Source: an uncultured Prevotellaceae bacterium (lineage in GTDB: Bacteria; Bacteroidota; Bacteroidia; Bacteroidales; Bacteroidaceae). Taken from it: a stretch of 64,000 nucleotides of DNA. The notes under the pieces are model-generated. The model saw nothing but the letters and a program-made list of their open reading frames with translations. It was not told the DNA's origin and ran no database searches. The stretch lies in assembly GCA_946415645.1 (NCBI GenBank), contig CAMKTJ010000002.1, positions 1 through 64,000 of the forward strand, in the 5' to 3' direction. Of this stretch, positions 52,560 to 61,740 are shown piece after piece. How positions within the stretch are numbered: position 1 is the first letter of the stretch; each line of letters starts with the position of its first letter. The position numbers and the translations under genes were made by a program.

Positions 52560-53279
52560 TTACAATAGGAAGTCCTTTAGTGTTTCTTTGTACCACTGGG
52601 AGACGGTTTTGTCAGCGTTCCTCATGCAGAACGTCTGTTCTTGCGTGGGTGCCTCTGCAATACCTTTCTTATATATAAGAATATGACGTTTGGTTCCTTT
52701 CTCAGGTACAGATTTGATATTATAGTTATGCTGTAGCCAAAACCCTGCCAAGAAGCAGGCGGCGTTGAAATCGCTCAACACCTCGGGTGGTATACAAACA
52801 GTAAAGGTGCCACCATCGCAGAGCAGTCTGGCTACACCTTCTGCTAATACCGAGAAGGGAAGGCTGCTGCTGTGGCGTGCTCTGGTACGACCCAGGGTAG
52901 GGCACTCCAGACTGCGGTCGAAGTAGGGTGGGTTGCACACTACGCTGTCAAAGGACGCCTCATCCTGAGCCCTTTTCGACAAGAAGTTCTGGAAGGAGTC
53001 ATGCACCAGTGTGATACGGTCTGCGTACTTAGACTCCTGAAAGTTGCGACTGGCATCCAGCACAGCCTCATCATCTATCTCTACAGCCGTTACCGTGGCA
53101 TCTATGAAACGCTGTGCCATCATCAAAGCCAGCACACCAGTGCCAGTGCCTACATCCAGCACCCTCTTTCCGCCTGCTGCCATAGCACCCAATAGGTCGC
53201 TGTCTGTTCCCACCTTCATAGCGGCATGTTCCTGATGTATGTGGAACTGCTTAAATTGGAATAAATCCTTCTTTCCCAT
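52560..53279 (-). CDS. tRNA1(Val) adenine-N6-methyltransferase-type (TrmN6/YfiC-like)
   Basis: LDVGTGTGVLALMMAQR, VVCNPPYF. Confidence 0.88.
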   Translation of the reverse strand: MGKKDLFQFKQFHIHQEHAAMKVGTDSDLLGAMAAGGKRVLDVGTGTGVLALMMAQRFIDATVTAVEIDDEAVLDASRNFQESKYADRITLVHDSFQNFLSKRAQDEASFDSVVCNPPYFDRSLECPTLGRTRARHSSSLPFSVLAEGVARLLCDGGTFTVCIPPEVLSDFNAACFLAGFWLQHNYNIKSVPEKGTKRHILIYKKGIAEAPTQEQTFCMRNADKTVSQWYKETLKDFLL

Positions 53280-53330
53280 CCGTCCTATCTCTTATTCGGA
53301 TGGTAAAATTACAAATAAGTGAGGGATTTT

Positions 53331-53431
53331 TATACCTTTTAGGGTATATTTTTGTAAATAATGTACAATTTTATACCCGATATGGTATATATTCAAAAAC
53401 AATTACATATTTTTGTACCCGATAAGGTATA
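53331..53431 (+). promoter_or_regulatory. Three HipB-type operators TATACC-n6-GGTATA
   Basis: tataccttttagggtata (53331), tatacccgatatggtata (53372), tgtacccgataaggtata (53414). Confidence 0.75.
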
Positions 53432-53435
53432 ATAT

Positions 53436-53639
53436 ATGATGAATATATCGGAGCATATTAAGCAAAAACGTAAAATGAACGGTCTTTCTCAGGTTGAATT
53501 AGCAGAGAGGGCCGGAGTAGGTCTTAGGTTTGTGAGAGATCTTGAACAAGGGAAGCAGACTTTGAGAATGGACAAGGTTAATGATGTTCTTTACCTGTTT
53601 GGCGAAAGTCTTGGACCTGTAGAAATTGACGTTGTATGA
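53436..53639 (+). CDS. hipB: HipB-like HTH antitoxin/repressor
   Basis: MMNISEHIKQKRKMNGLSQVELAERAGVGLRFVRDLEQGKQTLRMDKVNDVLYLFG. Confidence 0.88.
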   Translation: MMNISEHIKQKRKMNGLSQVELAERAGVGLRFVRDLEQGKQTLRMDKVNDVLYLFGESLGPVEIDVV

Positions 53640-53959
53640 AACAGGCAGGTATTTATGTAAATGACATCTACTGTGGTGTACTTACAGAAGACGAGGAGGG
53701 CTTCCATTTCGTTTATGATGGGAGTTATCTTGCCCGTCCAGATGCTTTAGCACTTAGTCCCACTATGCCTTTGACGAACCAGAAGTACAATAAGGAGATG
53801 ATGTTTCCCGTCTTTGATGGACTCATTCCTGAGGGCTGGTTGTTGGATATTGCATCATCATCGTGGAAGATTGACCCACGAGACAGGATGTCACTATTGA
53901 TGGCATGCTGTAGAGATTGTATTGGAAATATCAGTGTAAAACCGTTGGACTATGAGTAA
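53636..53959 (+). CDS. hipS: HipS-like protein (HipA N-terminal subdomain 1 alone)
   Basis: 107 aa MKQAGIYVNDIYCGVLTEDEEGFHFVYD…PVFDGLIPEGWLL; overlaps hipB. Confidence 0.82.
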   Translation: MKQAGIYVNDIYCGVLTEDEEGFHFVYDGSYLARPDALALSPTMPLTNQKYNKEMMFPVFDGLIPEGWLLDIASSSWKIDPRDRMSLLMACCRDCIGNISVKPLDYE

Positions 53960-54899
53960 GTGTTTGTTCTGCTATCAGGAATTGGAAGAAGGTCAGGTGG
54001 ACTTTCATCCCAGTTGTGCCCGTAAGTTCTTCGGCTCTGTGACAGCACCCATTCTTCCATACACACGCGATAATATGTCAGAGCTGGCTCATCAAGTCAT
54101 TCGTACCAGTTCATCGGTAACTGGTGTGCAGGCTAAAATGTCTCTGGATGTGAACCGTGGAGGTAAGAATGAGCCAACAAAATTCACCATCGTAGGACTT
54201 TGGGGTAAGTATATCTTCAAACCGCAAAGTGCAAAATATCCCTGCCTGCCTGAACTGGAGGACCTTACAATGAAGATGGCAGAGGTTGCCCGAATCCGTA
54301 CTGCCCGCCACACGCTTATCCGGCTTGCCGATGGCGAACTAGGTTACTTGACCTTACGCATGGATCGTGGAAAGAAAGGAGAAAAGATATCCATGCTGGA
54401 TATGTGTCAGCTTACCAATAGACTTACCGAACATAAGTACTATGGTACCTACCAGCAACTGGCTGATACAGTTAAGAGGTTCTCATCAGCTCCTATGTTA
54501 GATGTACAGCGTTTCTGGGAAGTGGTTCTGTTTTCTTGGATTATCGGCAACTCCGACATGCACTGCAAGAATTTCTCTTTGATAGATATCGGCAAGGGAA
54601 AGTATGCTTTGGCTTCTGCTTATGATTTACTGGCTGTATTACTGGCTGACCCTACAGATACCGAGGAGATGGCTATGAGTTTTTCTGTGGGTGGTGCGAA
54701 GAACGGCTTCAACCGCAATACATTCATGACTGCATTTACTCAGAGTGGTATTTCTACGTCAATAGCAGAAAAAATGATAGAGCGAATGAAGGGCAATCTT
54801 CCTAAATGGGAAGAACTGATCAACCAATCATTCCTGTCGGATAAAATGAAGTCATCGTACATCCTACTGTTAAGAAAGCGAATAGGACAGTTATCATAA
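53952..54899 (+). CDS. hipT: HipT-like Ser/Thr kinase toxin with N-terminal CxxC…HxxC motif
   Basis: TGVQAKMSL loop, GNSDMHCKNFSLI catalytic loop, ASAYDLL; overlaps hipS. Confidence 0.82.
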   Translation: MSKCLFCYQELEEGQVDFHPSCARKFFGSVTAPILPYTRDNMSELAHQVIRTSSSVTGVQAKMSLDVNRGGKNEPTKFTIVGLWGKYIFKPQSAKYPCLPELEDLTMKMAEVARIRTARHTLIRLADGELGYLTLRMDRGKKGEKISMLDMCQLTNRLTEHKYYGTYQQLADTVKRFSSAPMLDVQRFWEVVLFSWIIGNSDMHCKNFSLIDIGKGKYALASAYDLLAVLLADPTDTEEMAMSFSVGGAKNGFNRNTFMTAFTQSGISTSIAEKMIERMKGNLPKWEELINQSFLSDKMKSSYILLLRKRIGQLS

Positions 54900-54911
54900 T
54901 CTCCAACAAAA

Positions 54912-54942
54912 AGAGGGTTTTATCACGTGGATAAAACCCTCT
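54912..54942. terminator. Bidirectional terminator
   Basis: AGAGGGTTTTATC-ACGTG-GATAAAACCCTCT between convergent genes. Confidence 0.85.
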
Positions 54943-54958
54943 CATGCTGTTTGTGAAT

Positions 54959-55963
54959 TTACTCTGGTAATCTATAAACAACTACTCCGTTATGCATATG
55001 TATATCATGCCACCAATATACAGGAATAGCAGCCCTTGGCGCCTTTTCAGAATTAAGTTCCAAAATACATAATCTATCAGGGAATCTTATTGTCTCCATA
55101 GTGTAAGCAATATTTCTTTTTTTAGGATTATCGATCGATATGTGATCTACCATGTATTGAGCTTTGGAAGAAAAGGTCGTTGAACGGAAATGCACGCCTC
55201 GGATAGGATGTTTGGTGATCAACATTTCTATGCGATTGGTAAGTTCCACCAACAAAGAATCGATTTTATTCTGTCCTTTTGCGGAAATAATGTAAAGGGT
55301 GCCTGTTATTTTAAATGCAGCCAATGAATCTTGATCATGCCTTGTGAGGTAAGCATGGTAGAGTGGATCATAATAATTTTTGAAGGGTTCGCCCTCATCC
55401 CATTCATAGCAGACGTCATATTTCTCTAATTTTTTTTGTTCAGAGAGGAACTTTTGCAGCGTCTCATGAATGGGTGCTGCATCATAGTCGTTTGAGGAAT
55501 CGTTGGCCTTTTTTATAATGTTATGTAGAAGGTCAAATCTTTTACTTGTCTTATTATTCCACTTACTTTCGTATTGTTTGTATGAGACACTTTCATGAGG
55601 ATTTTTGCTTATGATGATATTATAATCCAAAGAGTCGCTTGTGCAGTATCGGTAACTATCTTCCGATTTCTTGCAAATACTGTCTAACAACTTTGGCGTT
55701 TTATCAGCCAAGTAGGATGTTAGGTCCTTCTTTTTCTTGGCGCAGCTATCTGGAACGTCTATCCATAAACAATATGAATCCTGATAAGAAGAATCTCCGC
55801 AACAATATATGTTATGATAAATATATTCTCCTTTGTTCAGTACACTATCCATTAGCTCGCTGATAGACTCTGGCTGGTGTTCTGGTTCTGTTTCTGGTTG
55901 CTGGCATGAGGTAATGCTTATGGCGGCGAGAACCAGAATTACTATGATGTGCTTTGCTTTCAT
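54959..55963 (-). CDS. Putative lipoprotein of unknown function
   Basis: MKAKHIIVILVLAAISITSCQQP lipobox; 4-bp overlap with upstream gene. Confidence 0.65.
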   Translation of the reverse strand: MKAKHIIVILVLAAISITSCQQPETEPEHQPESISELMDSVLNKGEYIYHNIYCCGDSSYQDSYCLWIDVPDSCAKKKKDLTSYLADKTPKLLDSICKKSEDSYRYCTSDSLDYNIIISKNPHESVSYKQYESKWNNKTSKRFDLLHNIIKKANDSSNDYDAAPIHETLQKFLSEQKKLEKYDVCYEWDEGEPFKNYYDPLYHAYLTRHDQDSLAAFKITGTLYIISAKGQNKIDSLLVELTNRIEMLITKHPIRGVHFRSTTFSSKAQYMVDHISIDNPKKRNIAYTMETIRFPDRLCILELNSEKAPRAAIPVYWWHDIHMHNGVVVYRLPE

Positions 55964-56328
55964 TTTAAATAATCGAAATCACTAATTGTATGCTCTTTGA
56001 TATAGGCGGCAAGACGTTCGCCTTTTTTCTTTATTCTTTGTTGGTGTGCCTCGAACGACTCAACGGTCATAGGTTCCAATTCGTTTTGAAACATTTGTAC
56101 TTCATTGAACATTAGTTCTTCTGAAGCAACTTGGGGCTCTTCTGTTGTTTCTTTCGGTGGAGCGAGGAAGATGGCAACGATGCCTGCTACGCATGCTGCA
56201 ACGGCTAGGGGCCAGAGGCGCAGCTTGCGAGGCTGTGGCTTGCACAGGCGCTCGTATTCCTCGGTTAGGTCGGCTTGGAAGATGTCAATATCCTCGGCTG
56301 CCTGGTGTAATAGTTCTTTATCTATCAT
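55960..56328 (-). CDS. Putative anti-sigma factor (single TM)
   Basis: Cytosolic acidic N-terminus, TM WPLAVAACVAGIVAIFLAPP; overlaps the sigma gene. Confidence 0.6.
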   Translation of the reverse strand: MIDKELLHQAAEDIDIFQADLTEEYERLCKPQPRKLRLWPLAVAACVAGIVAIFLAPPKETTEEPQVASEELMFNEVQMFQNELEPMTVESFEAHQQRIKKKGERLAAYIKEHTISDFDYLK

Positions 56329-56815
56329 AGTTCTTGGTTTCTAGGATGTTTAATAATCGCTTTCTGGCTGTGCTCAGCATTACGCTGACGGTTCGTTTGG
56401 GAATGCCTGTCTGGGTTGATATCTCGTCCAGGCTAAGTTCATCGCCCTTCATGCGAATGAGTCTCTGTTCTGATGGTGGGAGGCGTAGGATGGCAACCTC
56501 CAAGGATTCCTGCCTTTCCTGTTGTATCAGGGATGTGTCGGCAGAGTGGCATGCTTCAGGTTCCTTTATGCCCTCCAGTTGCTCGGTCTCTCGGAGTTTC
56601 TGGCGCCTCCATACGCTCACGCACAGATTCTTGGTAGCCCGTATGAGCAGGTTCTCCAATTCATCGCCCTGCTGCCAGCCTCGCTTTATCATCCGAACAT
56701 ACACCTCCTGTACGATATCTTCGGCATCCTCTTCGTTATGGAAGAAGTCGGTGGCAATGCGCATCATCTTGGGGCGCATACCCAGTAGTGTATGTTCGAA
56801 TTCTATTTGTGTCAT
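56318..56815 (-). CDS. ECF RNA polymerase sigma factor
   Basis: DFFHNEEDAEDIVQEVYVRM and LSLDEISTQTGIPKRTVSVMLSTARKRL. Confidence 0.92.
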   Translation of the reverse strand: MTQIEFEHTLLGMRPKMMRIATDFFHNEEDAEDIVQEVYVRMIKRGWQQGDELENLLIRATKNLCVSVWRRQKLRETEQLEGIKEPEACHSADTSLIQQERQESLEVAILRLPPSEQRLIRMKGDELSLDEISTQTGIPKRTVSVMLSTARKRLLNILETKNYDR

Positions 56816-56903
56816 CTATAGTAATAACGCATGAAGCCGCAAAATGTTAAGTAAAGGTAGCAAAAAAATTCAATACCTTATATATTTTATAAGGGGAAAA
56901 AGA

Positions 56904-56938
56904 AAGGAGGGTATGCCAATTGTTGACATACCCTCCTT
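56904..56938 (-). terminator. Rho-independent terminator
   Basis: AAGGAGGGTATG…CATACCCTCCTT followed on the minus strand by TCTTTTT. Confidence 0.85.
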
Positions 56939-56960
56939 ACCTGATTATAAAATACTGATG

Positions 56961-57116
56961 TTATTCATCATCATCCGACCATATATTCCAGTCTGTTTCC
57001 TTGGTCAGGGCTTCACTACCATTTACAGTAGTCTCACCATTTATTGCCAAGCTCTCGGCCAACATGTTGACAACCTGAGCCTCTTCAACGCGCAAGGCGG
57101 GTTTAATATATTTCAT
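56961..57116 (-). CDS. 51-aa small protein MKYIKPALRVEEAQVVNMLAESLAINGETTVNGSEALTKETDWNIWSDDDE
   Basis: Complete ORF downstream of the GLUG gene 57241-61713 and before a terminator; below the ORF-track cutoff; same pattern as 17762-17932. Confidence 0.7.
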   Translation of the reverse strand: MKYIKPALRVEEAQVVNMLAESLAINGETTVNGSEALTKETDWNIWSDDDE

Positions 57117-57118
57117 AT

Positions 57119-57240
57119 AAAGACCCCTCCCATCCTCCCCGTCAGGGGAGGTGACTAATGAGGGTATGGGTCAAAAGTTAATAATCATTTTTCTATAACA
57201 CTCCTCACCCTCCCTACAAGGGAGGGCCGGGGTGGGTCTT
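57119..57240. repeat. REPIN-like doublet between the GLUG gene and its small protein
   Basis: AAAGACCCCTCCCATCCTCCCCGTCAGGGGAGG … CCCTCCCTACAAGGGAGGGCCGGGGTGGGTCTT. Confidence 0.85.
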
Positions 57241-60200
57241 TTACTTCAGAATCTTCTTTCCGTTCACAATGTTGATGCCCTTCTGCAGTTTGCTTACGCG
57301 CTGGCCAGCCATGTTATAAATGGCTCCCTCGCTTTCGGAGAGGGCTGGGGTGAGGCTGTTAATTGCAGTCTCTTCATCACCATCGAAGTAGAAGGCCTTA
57401 ACACCAGCAGCAAAGATCTCAATATATGCTTTGCCGGCAGCAATGGTAGTGCCATTGGTTGCCTGATAGAAGGCTACCTCTTTTCCTTCGGGCTTAGCAA
57501 GGATGTACTGGTCGCCATCGGCAACAATATCCTTGTCGGAAGCCTTCAGCAGATTGCCTTCAGCAGCAGCAACCTCTCTGTTGGCAGCAGCTACCACGTG
57601 AGCACCTTCCTTGCCCTTCAAGAGGAGAGCCTCGCCGGCACATGCCTCAGTAACGGGTGTTAGGTGAACCTGACCATTGATAGCAGATTCTGTTACGGTG
57701 TATGCCTTGGCAGAAGACTTGCTGAAATCTACATCCTTATTAGCAACATAGGTAGCATAGCCTGCAGAAGAGATGAATACTACGTTCTTCTCGGGCAGTA
57801 CCTCAGTACCCTCTGCACCAAAGTCATCAAAGCAGAAGTAAGCAGGTGTGTTCATGCCCCAAGAGCTATTGTCTGTGCTGCTCATTTCGAAGCCTAACTT
57901 TGCAACTGTACCAAGACTTGTGAGGTCAACATAACGCCAGTCATTAATGATATAGGCTGTAGCCTCATCGCGCAGGTCAGCCAGATAGTAGTCCTTAGTG
58001 CCTGTGATCTGATTATTGGCATCATAGCCAGTGATGGTCAGCTTGAACCAGTCGCCCTTGTCGAACTTCTTGGCAAAGCTATCGCCACCAGTCATAGAGT
58101 TGTATGCATAGCTGCTATTGGTAATATAGAAGCCAGGAACAACTGCAGGTTCAGTAAGCAGATTTACATAGCAAGGACCAAAATAATCAGTGTTAACATA
58201 AGCCACGCCATAGGTCTTAGAGCCATCAAAACCGCCACCAACAACATTGTTCCACTGGTCGTCAAGTGATTCAAATTTTGTCTCGGTACGATTAGCGTAG
58301 CCAAGGTTCCACCATGTAGCGTAGTCACTCATGCAACCGCTATCGAACGCATAGTCGCCGCTGACGTAGAACTCACGATCGTCGTCATCTTCTGTGCTTA
58401 TACTCATGTGACCATCTACAGGCTCTGTTATGTCAGTAATATCCTCAAGGGTAGCAACTTCAACAATTACAGGAATCTCAGTAACATAGTCGACATAAAG
58501 TGTAGCATCATTCTTAACCTTCTTGATATACTTACCATTCTCATTCATCCAGATGGGATACAAACCATTTACAGGCTCTAACTCGGGTAATGCGCCATTG
58601 GTATAGATAATGTTCACATCTTCAGAGAGGCTAGTGGTATATTCCACCTGATAAACCTTAGGTCCATCAAGAGTAGGATAGGCTTCCTCGCCAAGGTTCT
58701 GTCCGAAGGCTTCACCCAACAGGTGAGCAACATAGCCAGACTTCATCTGCTCGTCTGTAACGGTGGTCTGACCGGTAACAATGCCGTACTCCTTCAGTGA
58801 AAAGGCGTTCTTGACATTATCCTTCTTAGTTGTTCCACCGATACATGCTCCAACAGTAGTACCCTCTACGTTACCCAGGTTAAACACATTCTCGATAACA
58901 GCAGTAGCGTTGTTAGATCCAGCAACACCACCACAGTTTGTGGTACCTGTTACATCGCCGGTATTATAGCTGTTGGTAACCTTAGCCGTTGCAACACCAA
59001 CATAACCGGTGATACCACCGACGTATGTGCCGGCGCCAGTAATCTTTGCCTTGTTCACACAACGGTCGATGACAGAGTTGGCACCCATATTAGCAGCGAT
59101 ACCAGCAACATACTGCTTGCCGGAGATCTCACCGTCAACAGTTACATTGCTAACAGAAGCATCCTTCAGGTATGCGAAGAGTGCCTGATAGGTTGTTGTG
59201 GCATTATTGATATAGAGACCCTTTACAGTATGTCCCTTACCATCAAACACACCCTGATAGGCCTTTGTTGTTGTAGTACCGCCAATAGGTGTCCATGCAT
59301 AGTCGCCCAGATCGATATCAGCAGTCAGCACAGCCTTCGTCTTATATTGACCGCCATTCACCTGATTAGCAAACCAAGCCAACTCTGCACCTGTGCCAAT
59401 CTGATAGATGCCTTCTATAGCAGTAGGCTCAGTTATTGTTGTACCATCCCATGTAGCAACATCTGTAGCAGTCAGAGTTACATTGAAGGTCTGCTCACCC
59501 TCGGCATCATCGTCAATCGTATAGGTATTACGGAAGCAGCGATAGCCGTTCTTAGAAGCAGTCAGTGCATAGTTGCCATAAGTACCTGTATAGGTACCAT
59601 CCTCATTGGCTTTCATAGTCTCGCCATTACGTGTCAGTGTGTAATTCACATCATCCTGCTCGCACTGAAGGCGAATGGCAAACTGCTTAGCCTCCTTAAT
59701 GGGAAGACGGACCTCGGGAATAGCGCCAAAGTAGGTCTTGTGTGAAATAGCAGTAAAGTTGGCAGAACGACCATTCAAACGAGAGGTAAGACGGTGATTA
59801 CCAATGGGATCGCCATAACCATTCACCTGGATTACGCCCTCGTTCATCAGCAACTCTGTGCTGCCATCGTTAGGTATTGTTATAGAAACGGCCTGAGCTG
59901 AGGGAGCAGAACCGAAGGTATATTGACCGCTACCCAAAATCAGAGAGGTACCATTGGGTATACCGTTATATGTAATGTAAGCAGACATGTTATAGATACC
60001 TGCCATCTTGTTGGCAGGATGGCGCAATCCTGAGTATTGAATCTTAACCTGATCACCAGGAATGAAAGATTTGCTACCCACACGTGTGACATTTGTTATC
60101 TCACGTTTACAACTCTTAGCAGTCAGAACCTGATATTCAGCATTACCTGATGCATCTGTCAGGCGGATAATCTGACGTCCTTCCTTCAAGAGTACTGTGT

Positions 60201-61713
60201 AAGAACCGTCTTCGTTCTTTGTTACACCTGTTGTACCAAAACCCGTATAAGTGGCCATCTGCTCACCAATTGTAGGATAGGCAATCTCTACATTGGATAC
60301 GCCGGATGGTTTGAAGGTATACTCATAACCATCCTCTGTATCCAGATAATAGAATACGTCGTGCTCAGCATCAACGTATTTGCCAGCCACCTTCTTTGTA
60401 TCTTCATTATATGACTCGTTGATAAACATGTTGGGGTCAATAGCAGATGCACCAGCGCCCACGGTTACAACATAGGCAGCAGTATTCTCAGGCCAGATAG
60501 CACTCCAATACTCGCCACCCATATAGGTGCTCTTACTTGTACCGCTATAGTAATTAACTCCAATAGCATCATAGGTCACCAATACGATGGCAGTACCGTT
60601 TCCTACAGCCTTGATGGTTGCCCAGGGGTCTCCCTCGGTTTCTTCAATAGTAATAACACCTGTGCAGGGTGTTCCGTCGGGATTGATAACGGTATAATGG
60701 AAGTCGGGCTCCATGAAGTAGTTGTTCGTAGAGTTGTCTGTCAGCTCCCAGGAACGCATAGCATGAGCATCAAAGGTATCACCCACATTCATCTTCAGAT
60801 GACCACGTTCATTGATATTTACAAAGATATCACCGGTCTCATAACCGCCGTTCCATTGCACATCATGCTTAATGGTCTTAGCGCCAAAGGCCTCATAGTC
60901 TGCGTTGGTAAATGTCAGTACAGGACGCTTGGTCTCGTCTACATTCATAGTGAAGTAACCGGCCTGTGTCAGACCGCCATCCTTCCATGTACGATAGTTA
61001 TATTGCTGAGAATTAGCCAAGTGGTAGGTATATTTCTTGTTGCCGCCTTCGTTCTCAACTGCAATAGGCTCAACTGGGGTGAATGCCACAAAATGGCTGA
61101 ACTTCATACCTAGGAAGAAGCCTGCATCAGCAGGTGCCGTAATAGTATAGTCGGCACCCAGAGGAATAGCACCACTAACGGTTATGCCACCTGTTAGTGT
61201 ACCTGCCTTGTAGAGTGTCATATAGTTCTCTGCCTGGCGAGCTTCACTTGGAATCAGCGAAGCATAGTAGCTGTTACCATTCAAGGCAAGGAATGTCTTA
61301 CGGTTAGCAGTAACGCTGTTACCGATGGTAATCTCTTGCTTAACGCCTTCTCGTGTGTTTACCGTCACATCTACGGTGTAGTCTGTATCAACTACCCATT
61401 CTTTATTGGTGGCATAGATTGTGCTTGTAAGTACGGTAAATTCCTGTTCCGACTCATCGGTCACATTGAGTACAATCGTACCATTGACAATGTTGTCTTT
61501 CGTGCCATAGGCGGTAAGGACATAACTACCTGCAGGAGCGTCAAACGTGTAGACACGATTGGCGGGTTCTCCTACCTCAACAGCATTACCTGTTGCTTTG
61601 TCTACCAGACTCATGGTAGGCGATGTGGAGTTCATCGTCACCTTTACACTGGCTGCGTTAGCAAATATAGTAAACATAGCTAACGCCATGAAAGAGAGTA
61701 ATAGCTTCTTCAT
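57241..61713 (-). CDS. GLUG-repeat surface protein with C-terminal sorting tail
   Basis: 1490 aa; GIYQIGTGAELAWFANQVNGGQYKTKAVLTADIDLGDYAWTPIGG…VGGITGYVG; tail IYNMAGQRVSKLQKGINIVNGKKILK. Confidence 0.75.
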   Translation of the reverse strand: MKKLLLSFMALAMFTIFANAASVKVTMNSTSPTMSLVDKATGNAVEVGEPANRVYTFDAPAGSYVLTAYGTKDNIVNGTIVLNVTDESEQEFTVLTSTIYATNKEWVVDTDYTVDVTVNTREGVKQEITIGNSVTANRKTFLALNGNSYYASLIPSEARQAENYMTLYKAGTLTGGITVSGAIPLGADYTITAPADAGFFLGMKFSHFVAFTPVEPIAVENEGGNKKYTYHLANSQQYNYRTWKDGGLTQAGYFTMNVDETKRPVLTFTNADYEAFGAKTIKHDVQWNGGYETGDIFVNINERGHLKMNVGDTFDAHAMRSWELTDNSTNNYFMEPDFHYTVINPDGTPCTGVITIEETEGDPWATIKAVGNGTAIVLVTYDAIGVNYYSGTSKSTYMGGEYWSAIWPENTAAYVVTVGAGASAIDPNMFINESYNEDTKKVAGKYVDAEHDVFYYLDTEDGYEYTFKPSGVSNVEIAYPTIGEQMATYTGFGTTGVTKNEDGSYTVLLKEGRQIIRLTDASGNAEYQVLTAKSCKREITNVTRVGSKSFIPGDQVKIQYSGLRHPANKMAGIYNMSAYITYNGIPNGTSLILGSGQYTFGSAPSAQAVSITIPNDGSTELLMNEGVIQVNGYGDPIGNHRLTSRLNGRSANFTAISHKTYFGAIPEVRLPIKEAKQFAIRLQCEQDDVNYTLTRNGETMKANEDGTYTGTYGNYALTASKNGYRCFRNTYTIDDDAEGEQTFNVTLTATDVATWDGTTITEPTAIEGIYQIGTGAELAWFANQVNGGQYKTKAVLTADIDLGDYAWTPIGGTTTTKAYQGVFDGKGHTVKGLYINNATTTYQALFAYLKDASVSNVTVDGEISGKQYVAGIAANMGANSVIDRCVNKAKITGAGTYVGGITGYVGVATAKVTNSYNTGDVTGTTNCGGVAGSNNATAVIENVFNLGNVEGTTVGACIGGTTKKDNVKNAFSLKEYGIVTGQTTVTDEQMKSGYVAHLLGEAFGQNLGEEAYPTLDGPKVYQVEYTTSLSEDVNIIYTNGALPELEPVNGLYPIWMNENGKYIKKVKNDATLYVDYVTEIPVIVEVATLEDITDITEPVDGHMSISTEDDDDREFYVSGDYAFDSGCMSDYATWWNLGYANRTETKFESLDDQWNNVVGGGFDGSKTYGVAYVNTDYFGPCYVNLLTEPAVVPGFYITNSSYAYNSMTGGDSFAKKFDKGDWFKLTITGYDANNQITGTKDYYLADLRDEATAYIINDWRYVDLTSLGTVAKLGFEMSSTDNSSWGMNTPAYFCFDDFGAEGTEVLPEKNVVFISSAGYATYVANKDVDFSKSSAKAYTVTESAINGQVHLTPVTEACAGEALLLKGKEGAHVVAAANREVAAAEGNLLKASDKDIVADGDQYILAKPEGKEVAFYQATNGTTIAAGKAYIEIFAAGVKAFYFDGDEETAINSLTPALSESEGAIYNMAGQRVSKLQKGINIVNGKKILK

Positions 61714-61740
61714 GTTGTTTGTAATTAAGTTAGTTAAACA

